Assembly: GCF_902489465.1 (NCBI RefSeq)
Contig: NZ_CABTZZ010000018.1
Coordinates: 1-39,459 of the forward strand
Length of the DNA: 39,459 nucleotides
Reading direction: 5' to 3'
Source of the DNA: an uncultured Varibaculum sp.
Lineage (GTDB): Bacteria; Actinomycetota; Actinomycetes; Actinomycetales; Actinomycetaceae
Within the stretch, counting starts at the first letter, position 1. Each line of letters opens with the position of its first letter. The notes beneath the pieces are model-generated. The model did no database searches, was not told where the DNA came from, and saw only the letters and a program-made list of their open reading frames with translations. A program made the position numbers and the translations under genes. Shown in pieces: positions 8,364 to 18,107 of this stretch.

Positions 8364-8409
8364 AAAAAATTATCTGGCTCCTAGACTGGGAACGTCCTAG
8401 GAGCCAGAT
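8364..8409 (-). terminator. Intrinsic terminator downstream of the 8532-10298 CAP gene
   Basis: The minus strand forms a 13-bp stem (8372-8384 with 8397-8409; ATCTGGCTCCTAG) followed by a T-run (8364-8369). It lies about 120 bases after the stop at 8532 and separates the two CAP genes into distinct transcripts. Confidence 0.75.
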
Positions 8410-8471
8410 GATTTCTTTTCAGTTATTGAAGCCAATCAACCAGGTAACGACTGGATTCTTTTTTGAGGAGC

Positions 8472-8495
8472 CGCGTCCTCGTCCCTAAGGACGCG
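8472..8495 (-). repeat. GC-rich hairpin in the 3' untranslated region
   Basis: CGCGTCCT (8472-8479) pairs with AGGACGCG (8488-8495), and flanking GAGG/CCTC extends the stem after a small internal loop. It sits between the stop at 8532 and the terminator at 8364-8409. No U-run follows on the minus strand, so it may stabilise the mRNA end or assist termination. Confidence 0.5.
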
Positions 8496-8531
8496 ACCCT
8501 CTTTGGGACCGTTAGGTTTAGAAAACGCAAG

Positions 8532-10298
8532 TTACCCAACGGAGTATGCGGGCAGCTTCAATTCGTAGAGAGAAGCTGACATGAACGAGGTAAGCCAGAA
8601 CTGCACGGTGGGGCGAATCTGCTTGCCCTTCATATCGGGGGTTAAAGTCAAAGTCTCACCGGTTCCAACCTGCTTACCGTTTTGGTCTTTCCAGATCACG
8701 TCACTGAAACGCTCCACCGAATCGGAGTTACCCTGCAAGCTAACCTTTGCGATTAGTTTGTCGCCCTGGCGGATAACCTGATCCTGATCGAATCCGTAGT
8801 ATTCCAGTTTCAACGGTTCAGAGATCGAGGTGCCGACCGGGTTGGTGACCTTCAAACGGAAGCGCAAGGACTCGGCCTCGGCACGATTAGCAATCGGAGC
8901 CGACCGCAGCAGCCCCCACTTGTCTTCGGTGCGAGCACCAGGGGCATAGTCCAGATCGTTGGCAGTTCCATAGAAGCTATGATCAGCAGGAACCCGGAAC
9001 TTATCTTTCACGTCCTCCCAAGTCTTACCGGCATCCTTAGAACGCTGCCACTGGTATTTCATACCGGTCGAACCCTGCACGGTGATCTTAGCCGGTTCGG
9101 CGTATCCACCCTGGGCTACCCGGGGAGCGGCATTTACTTTGATCTGGGGAGCCATCTCGGAAGAGGAGATCATCGGATCGAACAGTTTCACGGTGTAGGT
9201 GTAGGAGGAACGAGTCGCACCCTTAACCCCGGAAACACTCACTTTGTAGTCGCGCGAACCATCGGTGCCCACCGGTAGATCGGTAATCTTCGGCATCTTG
9301 ATTAACAAAGTGCTGTAGTAATTCCAGGTTCCCGGGCCTTTGCCATTCAGCTTGTTGTTCAAAATGGTGGTGGGAACTTCCGCGCCATTCGGGCCGGTCA
9401 CTCGCACCCGAGCACCCGAAAGGTCGGGACGCTGCGACTTGCTTTCGCCACGGAAGGAGATGCTCCAACGTTCTACATCGTCGCGGTCATCGCGATTAGT
9501 GGTCAGCAGCTGGTAAGGGAAGTATCCCGCCGAAGGCCAGGTCATAACTTCCGGCTTGTAGGCGGCTTCATTGCTGATTTGCTTGTTATTGAAATCAGGA
9601 GTGCTTACCAGCTGATCTCCGGTGACTACAATCGCGTTGTAACCATTTACGTTTCCGTAAGAAGTAGTGGACAAGGTGGGATCCATCAAAGCAATGCGGT
9701 GTCCCAAGCGGTCGTTAGCCCCCACCTTGGTCATGGTAGATGCACCCAGGCTGGAAGGATCGATGAAGTACCACAGAATCTGTTCGGCCGGAGTTTGCCC
9801 CGCACTATCGGAAAGATTAGAAATGGCTGCGCCCTGTTGAGCTTTAAAGCTAAAGCATTTGGAGTCATTTTGTACGGTGTGTGAAAGGCGGCCATTGGCA
9901 GCCATATTGAGGGCGGCCTGCTGAGTGTAATCTTGCAGCGGAGAAGTAGTATCCATCTTGACCGCTTCGGCTCCGTTGAGGCCGCGGAAGTAGTTGAGGG
10001 CACGAGCTACCGAGTTAGCGGTGGTGGGGTTAACCACGCCGGCGCGGCAGTTATTGTGATCCGCGCCGTTGTTAGGGCTTTCGGGGTAGTCAGTATCGGC
10101 AATATCGCTTAGGTAACGGGTACGAACCTCTTCACGGTTATTTGTGTTGATCGCGTTAGCAGTCACTGCGCTGGAGGCAGCGGAAGCAGTACCGGTAAAG
10201 AAAGTAGCCGCATCGGCCAGATTTACACCGGCAGCGACAACCCCAGCTACTAGAACACCTGCAACCAGAGTCTTGGCGTGTTCTTTCCACGTTTTCAT
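8532..10298 (-). CDS. Secreted CAP-domain protein with Ig-like C-terminal modules
   Basis: The frame is open to 10364, but the ATG at 10298 is preferred: it is preceded by AAGGAACGGGA and begins a clean signal peptide (MKTWKEHAKTLVAGVLVAG). The mature protein (588 residues in all) has a CAP/SCP-type domain at about 60-250: LNYFRGLNG, QQAALNMAANGRLSH and GHRIALMDPTLSTTSYG follow the family pattern. Two cysteines (NNCRAG and SKCFSF) probably form a disulfide. After about residue 300, stretches such as YQWQRSKDAGKTWEDV resemble bacterial Ig-like repeats. There is no C-terminal membrane span or sorting motif, so it is probably released or non-covalently held. It lies upstream of, and in the same direction as, the wall-anchored CAP protein, but each has its own promoter. 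The substrate or ligand is unknown. Confidence 0.85.
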   Translation of the reverse strand: MKTWKEHAKTLVAGVLVAGVVAAGVNLADAATFFTGTASAASSAVTANAINTNNREEVRTRYLSDIADTDYPESPNNGADHNNCRAGVVNPTTANSVARALNYFRGLNGAEAVKMDTTSPLQDYTQQAALNMAANGRLSHTVQNDSKCFSFKAQQGAAISNLSDSAGQTPAEQILWYFIDPSSLGASTMTKVGANDRLGHRIALMDPTLSTTSYGNVNGYNAIVVTGDQLVSTPDFNNKQISNEAAYKPEVMTWPSAGYFPYQLLTTNRDDRDDVERWSISFRGESKSQRPDLSGARVRVTGPNGAEVPTTILNNKLNGKGPGTWNYYSTLLIKMPKITDLPVGTDGSRDYKVSVSGVKGATRSSYTYTVKLFDPMISSSEMAPQIKVNAAPRVAQGGYAEPAKITVQGSTGMKYQWQRSKDAGKTWEDVKDKFRVPADHSFYGTANDLDYAPGARTEDKWGLLRSAPIANRAEAESLRFRLKVTNPVGTSISEPLKLEYYGFDQDQVIRQGDKLIAKVSLQGNSDSVERFSDVIWKDQNGKQVGTGETLTLTPDMKGKQIRPTVQFWLTSFMSASLYELKLPAYSVG

Positions 10299-10987
10299 CG
10301 TAGATCCCGTTCCTTGCGTTTTCCTCTTATGGAAACCAAATCCTTCGATTTCCGTGAACGTCACGATCCTTCGCTCCGTTCATTAACTATTATCCACGAA
10401 AACGAACACGAAGAAAGCTGATAATGTTTGAAAATGAAAGTTTTACACCTGGTAGGTTGCTTTCGCGAATACTTACCAACCATAAAGTAGGTTTGACCTG
10501 GTCTATTAGAATGTTTTCAGAGTTTTTGAACGATAGTAGCGCCTTGGGTGTAAATTGTGAGTTCCCTCACCCCTAATTTTAACCATTTGAATGAGTTAAT
10601 GTTCAGTTTTATTTAAAACTGGCTTTATCCTGCATATATAAACCATACGTTGCGCTTTTCTCATAAACAAACTATAAAAAGCACGAATTTTTTATCGCAC
10701 CATTTTTGAACCTGATTTTCCACTCACCAACCACTGAGTTTTTACTCATCTGGCAAATCCAACAACCAACACTAGTAATATTTGAGCCTACTCATATTTG
10801 AACAATGTTTATACAATACTTCCTCCGGGTTGTATTGGTTTTCCCTAATGGACGGTCTCATTAACCAGTTAGCCCTCGCGAGCGGTTCCAACCATCTGGC
10901 CGAGAAACCTCATTTGGTAACCTTTCAAGTTTGCGAGATATATATAAGGTATAAAGGTAGATCGTTAACCCAAGGGAAGAGGAAGTC
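10299..10987. other. Long AT-rich divergent intergenic region (CAP gene / topA)
   Basis: About 690 bases without a credible gene. On the minus strand GATAAT (10389-10394) is a candidate -10 for the CAP gene, giving a leader of about 85 bases. Near topA, 10937-10957 carries TATATATAAGGTATAAAGG, a candidate -10 region. The middle (about 10550-10850) is clearly more AT-rich than the surrounding genes, which would suit Lsr2 binding. I found no strong long hairpin, RNA gene or repeat. Confidence 0.4.
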
Positions 10988-13717
10988 TTGAGTGCTAAGA
11001 AACTGGTAATCGTCGAATCTCCAGCTAAGGCTCGCACTATTAGCGGGTACCTGGGCGCTGACTACCAGGTAGAAGCCTCGGTGGGGCATATCCGGGACTT
11101 GCCGCAGCCATCTTCTCTGCCGGAAAAGCTCAAACAGTCCGGATATAAAAAGTTCGCGGTAGACGTGGACAACAACTTCCAGCCTTACTATGTGGTTAAT
11201 CCCGATAAGAAAAAAACGGTAGCGGGACTTCGGAAGGATCTGGCAAAGGCTGAAGAGCTCTACCTCGCCACTGATGAAGACCGCGAGGGCGAGGCGATTG
11301 CTTGGCATCTGCTGGAAGTATTAAAACCTAAGGTTCCGGTCAAACGGATGGTATTCCATGAGATTACCCGAGAAGCCATTGATCGTGCCCTGGAAAATAC
11401 CCGGGATATTGACACTGACCTGGTAGAAGCCCAAGAAACCCGCCGGATTCTCGATCGCCTCTACGGGTACGAGGTTTCCCCGATTCTATGGCGTAAAGTT
11501 GCCCGCCACCTGTCAGCTGGACGAGTACAGTCAGTGGCCACTCGCCTGGTAGTGCAGCGCGAACGCGAACGCATCGCTTTCATTCCCGCCAACTATTTTG
11601 ATCTAAACGCCACCTTTAAAGCTGATGGCGGGGACTTTAATGCCCGCGCCTTGGAAATGGATGGAGTGCGTTTCGCCGTTGGCCGGGACTTCGATGACCG
11701 CGGCCAGTTAAAACGCGAAGCCACGGTGATGGATGAAAAACTGTGGGAAAAACTGGTGCAGGCTTTAGAGGAACAGGCTCACTGCCAGGTGACATCAGTA
11801 GAGTCAAAACCCTATACGCGCCGTCCCGCCCCGCCTTTTACTACCTCTACCCTGCAGCAAGAGGCAGGAAGAAAGCTACGCATGTCTTCGCGGCAAACCA
11901 TGGCGCTCGCGCAATATCTATACGAAAACGGCTACATCACCTATATGCGTACCGACTCGACCGCGCTGTCTAGCCAAGCTATCTCGGCGGCGCGGCGCCA
12001 GGCTACGGATCTATATGGGGCAGACGCTATCCCCGAAAAACCCCGCTTTTACGCGAAGAAAACCAAAGGGGCACAAGAAGCGCACGAAGCAATCCGACCC
12101 GCGGGAGACAACTTCCGCACCCCCGATCAGGTGCGCTCCGCTCTCACCGCGCAGCAGGCCGCGCTTTATGAACTAATTTGGAAACGCACCCTGGCCTCGC
12201 AAATGAATGATGCCCGCGGAACTACCGATACCGTGCGCCTTGGTGCCCAGATCCAACTAGACGACGCCCCTCACGAACTGGTCTTTACCGCCTCGGGAAC
12301 CGTGATTACCTTCCGCGGCTTCCTGGCCGCCTATGAAGAGGGTAAAGATAAATCCCGCTACGCCAGCAGCGACACTTCCACAGTCTTGCCTAAGCTCACA
12401 GAAGGGCAAGAAGTAGCGTTTAGCGAGGCAGACAGGGAAAAAGCAGCGCATGTAACCAGCCCGCCTCCGCGCTATACCGAAGCCTCACTGGTGAAAACTC
12501 TAGAAGAAAAGGGAGTAGGGCGCCCCTCTACCTACGCCTCCACAATCGGGGTAATTATTGAGCGCGGGTATGTGCGCCGCGCCGGGCAGGCTCTCATTCC
12601 CTCTTGGCAGGCCTTTTCCGTGGTTCGCTTGCTAGAAGAGAACCTCGCATCCCTGGTAGATTATGATTTCACCGCCACGATGGAAGGCGATTTGGATCAG
12701 ATTGCCGCCGGGGAACGGGACGGCAAAGAACTTTTGGCGCATTTTTATTTTGGAGGCGGCACGGGCGGAGAGTTTTGGGCTCGCGGCCTCAAAGATACGG
12801 TGGAGGGTCTGGGGGATATTGATGCCCGCGCCCTGAACTCGATCGCGGTGCTACCGGGAGTAAACGTGCGGGTAGGACGGTATGGCCCTTATTTAGAGGA
12901 CGCAGAGGGCAAGCGCGCCTCAGTACCCGAGGAACTAGCTCCCGATGAACTCGACGCCGAAAAGGTAAAAGAACTGTTCACGATTTCAGCCGATACTGGT
13001 CGCGAACTGGGTAAAGACCCCGAAAATGGGAACGTTATTTTAGTAAAGAACGGACGCTACGGCCCCTACTTTACCGAGGTGCTACCCGAGGACGCCCCTA
13101 AGGGCACCAAACCCCGCACCGCCTCCCTATTTAAGACTATGTCGATCGAAACCGCCAGCCTCGGTGATGCCTTGAAACTGCTTTCGCTGCCGCGAGTTGT
13201 GGGGCAGGATCCCGAAAGTGGAGTCGAGATTACCGCACAAAACGGCAGGTACGGCCCGTATTTGAAGAAAGGGACGGATTCGCGCTCCCTAGAGACGGAA
13301 GACCAGATTTTCTCCATCACTTTGGAGCAGGCTTTAGAGATTTACGCCCAACCGAAAACCCGCAGGGGTCGCACCGCGAAACCGCCCCTGAAAGAGCTGG
13401 GAACTGATCCTAACTCGGGTAAACCGGTAGTAATTAAGGATGGGCGTTTTGGCCCCTATATTACGGACGGCACCACCAATGTGACCGTACCCCGCGCCAG
13501 CATTATCGAAGATATTGATGCTGATCAAGCCTATACTTTACTGGCAGAAAAGCGGGCTAAAGGACCGACGAAAAAACGGGGAACCCGTAAAACTACTAAG
13601 AAAACCGCCGCAAAAAAGCCAGCGAAGAAAACTGCAGCTAAGAAGACTACCACCAAGCGGACAACCGCCAAGAAAACCACTGCGAAAACTACTAAGAAGT
13701 CCGGCGCCAAAAAGTAG
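10988..13717 (+). CDS. topA: DNA topoisomerase I (TopA) with lysine-rich C-terminal tail
   Basis: TopA relaxes negative supercoils through a covalent tyrosine intermediate. The N-terminal TOPRIM domain contains KLVIVESPAKARTI and LATDEDREGEAIAWHL (acidic metal ligands). The catalytic tyrosine is in ITYMRTDS, about residue 319. Downstream, four or more GRYGPY/GRFGPY repeats mark the actinobacterial C-terminal repeat domains that replace zinc fingers. The last 50 residues are a K/T/A-rich tail (TTKKTAAKKPAKKTAAKK and so on), known in mycobacterial and Streptomyces TopA to aid processivity and DNA binding. Length is 909. The start is TTG with GGAAG upstream; the conserved VESPAK motif leaves no room for a later start. 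Confidence 0.97.
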   Translation: MSAKKLVIVESPAKARTISGYLGADYQVEASVGHIRDLPQPSSLPEKLKQSGYKKFAVDVDNNFQPYYVVNPDKKKTVAGLRKDLAKAEELYLATDEDREGEAIAWHLLEVLKPKVPVKRMVFHEITREAIDRALENTRDIDTDLVEAQETRRILDRLYGYEVSPILWRKVARHLSAGRVQSVATRLVVQRERERIAFIPANYFDLNATFKADGGDFNARALEMDGVRFAVGRDFDDRGQLKREATVMDEKLWEKLVQALEEQAHCQVTSVESKPYTRRPAPPFTTSTLQQEAGRKLRMSSRQTMALAQYLYENGYITYMRTDSTALSSQAISAARRQATDLYGADAIPEKPRFYAKKTKGAQEAHEAIRPAGDNFRTPDQVRSALTAQQAALYELIWKRTLASQMNDARGTTDTVRLGAQIQLDDAPHELVFTASGTVITFRGFLAAYEEGKDKSRYASSDTSTVLPKLTEGQEVAFSEADREKAAHVTSPPPRYTEASLVKTLEEKGVGRPSTYASTIGVIIERGYVRRAGQALIPSWQAFSVVRLLEENLASLVDYDFTATMEGDLDQIAAGERDGKELLAHFYFGGGTGGEFWARGLKDTVEGLGDIDARALNSIAVLPGVNVRVGRYGPYLEDAEGKRASVPEELAPDELDAEKVKELFTISADTGRELGKDPENGNVILVKNGRYGPYFTEVLPEDAPKGTKPRTASLFKTMSIETASLGDALKLLSLPRVVGQDPESGVEITAQNGRYGPYLKKGTDSRSLETEDQIFSITLEQALEIYAQPKTRRGRTAKPPLKELGTDPNSGKPVVIKDGRFGPYITDGTTNVTVPRASIIEDIDADQAYTLLAEKRAKGPTKKRGTRKTTKKTAAKKPAKKTAAKKTTTKRTTAKKTTAKTTKKSGAKK

Positions 13718-13899
13718 GTAATATCCTTACTGCTAGTGCAGTACACCTCTGGTTGCTAGTTAGGCCTTTGCGCAGGGTGCAACCCGGCCGGAGACTGGTT
13801 CACCACCGGGATCGCTAGCCGTTCCCAGACTTTAAATAGCCACCGGGGTATGCGCGCAGGAGGATGCGAAGCTGCTCCCCCCAAGGGACTTACTGAAGT

Positions 13900-15288
13900 C
13901 TAGTAAGTGCTGTGGTCGGCCTGGCGCATAGTGAAACCGCGGCCAGTCTTAGAGTTCCAACAGTTCACGCCGGTGTATTTACCCACTTCACAGGCATAGT
14001 CACCGTTGTAGTAGACAGTGTCATAGGTTGCTTGGGTCTGGGGGTCTGTGCCATTTCCAGGGTCACAATGCTGATCTACTCCGCCCGCCGTAAGCTGCAT
14101 TGCCCAGATATCATCACAACCCTGCTCCCACTGCCGCTGATAAATCTGGCAGTAAACTTCGTCAGAAAACATCAAGCAAGCAATATTACCGGTGGGGGTA
14201 TAAAAACCGCGCTCTAGATAGACCGCTCCGGCGGGGATCGGTTTCCCGGTTTCTATCGGAGTTTCAGTAGTGGTAACCGTAGTTTCCATTACCGTAGCAG
14301 TCCGGGTGGCATCGCTTTGGGACTCACTGGCGCTCGCTTGCCCTTTATTGTCCCCCCGGGAAGAAACAATCCAGGTACCCACAATCGCCAGCCCGATCAA
14401 CGCCACCACTAGCAGTACCGTCAATATAATAATCCCCCAGCTGCGGCCGGATTTTTCCGGTTGCGAACTCTCCCCTGCCGGATTTTGGTAGGCCGGGAAA
14501 GGGGAATAGGCAGCTGGCGACGGACTCATTATTGGTTGCCGGGGCGGCTCCGGATAGGCGGGCTCCGCATATACCGGAGAAGCATAAGCGGGAGGCATGG
14601 CCGCGGGAGCAGCCATTACCGTCGGATAATCCGCAGCCGTTTGCGCAGAAGAGCCCGGATTTGCTACCGGCAAGCTTCCCAGGCGAGTAGCATCATCGTC
14701 ATTTTCTTCGTCACTGCCTGGGATTTGGGGCGACTGTGCGCTTTCGCTGGGGGGTTCGGGGCTTTCTCCCGCTGTCTCCGCGGCCGCACTAGCCACCGGG
14801 CTTTCTGCTAGCTCCTCGGTTTCTGCTGCTGCACCCTCTGCGGCCGCGGCTACTTCGTCTGCCCGCTCAGTTTCTACCGCTTGATCAGTGGTTTCTATTT
14901 GCTCGGTAGCTTCAGTTTCACTTTCCGGATCGGTAGGGGGAGCAAAGGCTAGGGTCGAAGAGTCTGCGGATCCGGGTTCCTGCTCTGCCTGGTCGCCTTC
15001 GGGATCGCTATCTTTTTCGCCGGAAGCTGCCTCCGCAGCCTCCTGGCTGCCTTTTGCTAACGCTTCGGTGCCAGCAAGACCGTCTCTACGTGCAGCTACC
15101 ACCGCTTTTACCCGGTCATCGCCTACGTTTTCCAACCAATCTAGCAGATCCGGATAGGCATTCGGGTTCGCCGCGACCTCCGCATAAACCTCGGGATGTT
15201 GCGCAGATATCTCGAACAGTTCATTGGCGTTAGTTTCCGAAGCTAACGCGCGCTCGCGCAATTCCTTTAAATCATCACTATCAGTCAT
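13900..15288 (-). CDS. Variant leucine-rich-repeat, single-pass membrane protein with Cys-rich extracellular domain
   Basis: This 462-residue protein starts with a variant leucine-rich-repeat (LRV) module (about 1-75; ELFEISAQHPEVYAEVAANP and YPDLLDWLENV), common in Actinomycetaceae and bifidobacteria. A long acidic Ala/Glu/Ser/Pro linker (about 75-280) follows, then one transmembrane span (about 285-308), a Ser/Thr stalk, and an extracellular domain of about 100 residues with six cysteines (IACLMF, VYCQIY, GCDDIW, QHCDPG, YACEVG, NCWNSK) that could form three disulfides. The orientation implies a cytoplasmic sensor-like LRV and an external oxidised module. It appears monocistronic. Function is unknown; a bridging or sensing role is inference. 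Confidence 0.8.
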   Translation of the reverse strand: MTDSDDLKELRERALASETNANELFEISAQHPEVYAEVAANPNAYPDLLDWLENVGDDRVKAVVAARRDGLAGTEALAKGSQEAAEAASGEKDSDPEGDQAEQEPGSADSSTLAFAPPTDPESETEATEQIETTDQAVETERADEVAAAAEGAAAETEELAESPVASAAAETAGESPEPPSESAQSPQIPGSDEENDDDATRLGSLPVANPGSSAQTAADYPTVMAAPAAMPPAYASPVYAEPAYPEPPRQPIMSPSPAAYSPFPAYQNPAGESSQPEKSGRSWGIIILTVLLVVALIGLAIVGTWIVSSRGDNKGQASASESQSDATRTATVMETTVTTTETPIETGKPIPAGAVYLERGFYTPTGNIACLMFSDEVYCQIYQRQWEQGCDDIWAMQLTAGGVDQHCDPGNGTDPQTQATYDTVYYNGDYACEVGKYTGVNCWNSKTGRGFTMRQADHSTY

Positions 15289-15443
15289 GGCTTACCTTTG
15301 AGGTTGGGACAACACTGTTCTTATTCTAACCGGCAGGCGGCGTCCGTGGCTCAAATCTGTAAAAACCAACCTGGAGGAAAACCCTGACCCCCAGATTCTA
15401 TTGATGAAAGTGAAACCAAAGCGCACCTGAGTTACCAGCGTCC

Positions 15444-16190
15444 TCAAGCAGGCCGGAAAGAAAACTTTTCAAACCCCAAAGAGTCGATTTCCTCAGCCCA
15501 GGTTTTTACTTGGCTATCCCAACCTTGAGCCTCAGCCTTAAAATCTGGGGAAGCACCCAACTCGCGTGCCTGCTGTAAGGCAAAGTTTTTTACCCCTCGC
15601 GCCACTAGATCGCGCGCCAACTCCAGCACTTTTCCGGGGTGGCCGGGGTAAACAGTTAGCCTAACTTCATAGTCGATGCCGCTGGCCAAAAGCATCTCCA
15701 GGCAGGCGAAAGCCTTATCCCCGCCGGCTACCCCAGTTACCTGCCGGTAGTCGGCGGGCAAGGCTTTAATATCTAGCCCCACCCAATCGAGCAGACCTGC
15801 CACCAACATTGCTTGCAGGCGCGTCGGATAAGCTCCCGCCGCGTGCAGCCCCACCTGAAAACCTTGAGCCTTTACCCAGCGGGTAGCGGGAATCACCGCT
15901 GCCTGTGCCAGGGCTTCCCCGCCGGAGAACACTACCCCGTCAAGTAGCCCTTGGCGGCGCCCTAGTAACTCTTCTAGCTCGGCAAACGGGACTGCGCCGG
16001 GTACTAAAAAATCTAAGATTTCATAGTTTTGGCAATAGGCGCAGCGCCAAGGACACCCCTGGCAAAACACGCTCGCCACAATCTTTCCCGGCCAGTCCAC
16101 GGTAGAAAACGGGACTAGCCCCGCAATGTTAAGCTGCCTCGCCTGCCCCAGCAGACTCGGCTCCCCGTTAGCTGTCGAAAAATCAGACAC
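15444..16190 (-). CDS. nrdG: Anaerobic ribonucleoside-triphosphate reductase activating protein (NrdG, NrdG2 type)
   Basis: This radical-SAM enzyme uses a [4Fe-4S] cluster and SAM to install the glycyl radical on NrdD. The cluster motif CPWRCAYC (Cx3Cx2C) is near residue 46, preceded by VDWPGKIVASVFCQG. GVVFSGGEALAQ is the SAM-binding GGE-type motif and GLDIKA follows. At 248 residues it is longer than E. coli NrdG (about 150) and fits the TIGR02495-type activators of non-enteric bacteria. Its start overlaps the nrdD stop by 8 bases, so the two are translationally coupled and share the NrdR-controlled promoter upstream of nrdD. Confidence 0.93.
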   Translation of the reverse strand: MSDFSTANGEPSLLGQARQLNIAGLVPFSTVDWPGKIVASVFCQGCPWRCAYCQNYEILDFLVPGAVPFAELEELLGRRQGLLDGVVFSGGEALAQAAVIPATRWVKAQGFQVGLHAAGAYPTRLQAMLVAGLLDWVGLDIKALPADYRQVTGVAGGDKAFACLEMLLASGIDYEVRLTVYPGHPGKVLELARDLVARGVKNFALQQARELGASPDFKAEAQGWDSQVKTWAEEIDSLGFEKFSFRPA

Positions 16191-18006
16191 CGGCTAACTC
16201 TTGCGAGAAAGTAGTGCGCTCGGCGTACTCGCTCTGCTTGCCGGTATTGAAAGAGGTAACCGGACGGAAATATCCCATAACCCGCGTCCACACCTCACAG
16301 GGCTGCTCGTGGTTGCCTTCCTGGGCACACTTGGGACAATCGAAATGTTCACCCGACAAATACCCGTGGACTGGGCAAATTGAGAAGGTGGGGGTGATCG
16401 TAATATAGGGCAGCTTGAAGTTAGCGAGCGCCCGATGTACCAGGGTCTTGCAGGACTGAGCGGAGTTCATTGCCTCCCCCATATACAGGTGCAACACGGT
16501 GCCCCCAGTGTATTTACCTTGCAGTTCCACCTGTTCCTCTAAAGCTTGGAACGCGTCCTGGGTGTAGCCTACCGGCAGTTGCGAAGAGTTGGTGTAGTAG
16601 GGCGCGTCCGCGGTACCAGCCTGAATAATCCCAGGGAAGCGTTTGGCGTCCTCTTTCGCAAAACGGTAAGTGGTGCCTTCAGCCGGAGTGGCCTCCAGGT
16701 TGTAGAGGTGACCGGTTTCTTCCTGTAGCTGCACCATCCGTTCCCGGATGTGATCTAATAGGTCGGCACACATTTTATGCCCCACTTCCCCGGTAATATC
16801 TTCCGCGTCATCAGTGAAGTTACGTACCATCTCGTTCATCCCGTTTACCCCAATAGTGGAGAAATGATTATCGAGAGTACCCAGGTAACGGCGAGTATAG
16901 GGGAAAAGACCCGAATCCATATGCCAGGAAATAACTTCCCGTTTCTTCTCTAGAGACTGGCTGGCCAGATCAATCAAGTGATCGAGCCGGCGGGTGAGCC
17001 CTTCTAGATCACCCTTATAGAGATAGCCGAGGCGCGCCATATTGATGGTCACTACCCCTAGGGAGCCGGTTTGTTCCGCCGAACCGAACAGTCCGTTGCC
17101 TCGTTTTAACAGTTCGCGTAGGTCTAGTTGCAAACGGCAGCACATCGAGCGAATCATATGGGGATCCAGATCCGAGTTCAGGAAGTTCTGGAAGTAAGGC
17201 AGGCCGTATTTAGCGGTCATGGCGAATAGGCGTTCGGTGTTAGGGGAATCCCAATCGAAATCGGGAGTGATGTTGTAGGTGGGGATGGGGAAGGTAAACA
17301 CCCGTCCATCGGCATCCCCGGCGGTCATCACTTCAATGAACGCCCGGTTGATCATCTCCATTTCTGCCGCCAGATCCCCGTAGGTGAAGTCCATCAGTTC
17401 CTCCCCAATCAAGGGATATTCATCTACCAGATCATCCGGGCAAGTCCAGTCGAAAGTCAGGTTAGTGAAGGGGCACTGGCTGCCCCAGCGGCTAGGCACG
17501 TTCAGGTTGTAAATCAGTTCCTGCATACATTGGTAAACCTGCTCGTAATCCAGGTTATCTTTGCGGATAAATGGCGCCATATAGGTGTCGAAACTAGAGA
17601 AAGCCTGCGCCCCTGCCCACTCGTTTTGCAAAGTTCCCAAGAAGTTTACGATTTGCCCGCAGGCGGAGGAAAAATGGCGAGGCGGATTGGAGGCAATCGC
17701 GCCGGGAACCCCGTTAAAACCTTCCTGCAGCAGCTGCTTTAGGGACCAGCCGGCACAGTATCCGGCGAACATATCCAGGTCGTGAATATGGTAGTCACCC
17801 TCACGGTGTGCCTGCGCGATTTCGGGAGTGTAAATCTCGTTTAGCCAATAGTTGGCGATCAGTTTACCGGAAGAGTTAAGGATTAGACCCCCCAATGAAT
17901 ACCCCTGGTTCGCATTAGCGTTTACCCGCCAATCAGCTTTTGATAGATACTCATTTACGGTCTGAGCGGGATCAACCAGGTGTTTCATTTTCGTTTGGGG
18001 TGCCAT
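16183..18006 (-). CDS. nrdD: Anaerobic (class III) ribonucleoside-triphosphate reductase NrdD
   Basis: NrdD reduces NTPs to dNTPs without oxygen using a glycyl radical. The 607-residue protein lacks a recognisable N-terminal ATP-cone, so activity control at that site is absent. Family signatures are EGDYHIHDLDM, NVPSRWGSQCPFTN, GSLGVVTINMARLGY and, near the C-terminus, the zinc-site arrangement CPVHGYLSGEHFDCPKC. The radical-bearing glycine is in RVMGYFRP (about residue 574). The second zinc position is His rather than Cys, as in other CPxHGYL-type NrdD enzymes. It is first in the nrdD-nrdG operon, preceded by paired NrdR boxes at 18108-18155. Its presence shows capacity for anaerobic growth. 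Confidence 0.96.
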   Translation of the reverse strand: MAPQTKMKHLVDPAQTVNEYLSKADWRVNANANQGYSLGGLILNSSGKLIANYWLNEIYTPEIAQAHREGDYHIHDLDMFAGYCAGWSLKQLLQEGFNGVPGAIASNPPRHFSSACGQIVNFLGTLQNEWAGAQAFSSFDTYMAPFIRKDNLDYEQVYQCMQELIYNLNVPSRWGSQCPFTNLTFDWTCPDDLVDEYPLIGEELMDFTYGDLAAEMEMINRAFIEVMTAGDADGRVFTFPIPTYNITPDFDWDSPNTERLFAMTAKYGLPYFQNFLNSDLDPHMIRSMCCRLQLDLRELLKRGNGLFGSAEQTGSLGVVTINMARLGYLYKGDLEGLTRRLDHLIDLASQSLEKKREVISWHMDSGLFPYTRRYLGTLDNHFSTIGVNGMNEMVRNFTDDAEDITGEVGHKMCADLLDHIRERMVQLQEETGHLYNLEATPAEGTTYRFAKEDAKRFPGIIQAGTADAPYYTNSSQLPVGYTQDAFQALEEQVELQGKYTGGTVLHLYMGEAMNSAQSCKTLVHRALANFKLPYITITPTFSICPVHGYLSGEHFDCPKCAQEGNHEQPCEVWTRVMGYFRPVTSFNTGKQSEYAERTTFSQELAGV

Positions 18007-18107
18007 TTTTATCCTCTTCTGGTTCCTTCAAGTTCTTCTTGTTTGTCTACGGCTTCGTAGCCACCGCTATCGACTATAGGCATACCCGCGCAGAAACAGG
18101 TAAAGAC

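Noticed and set aside
10782..10991. 69-codon open frame just before topA
   Set aside because: It runs through the likely topA promoter, has no ribosome site and shows no recognisable protein features.
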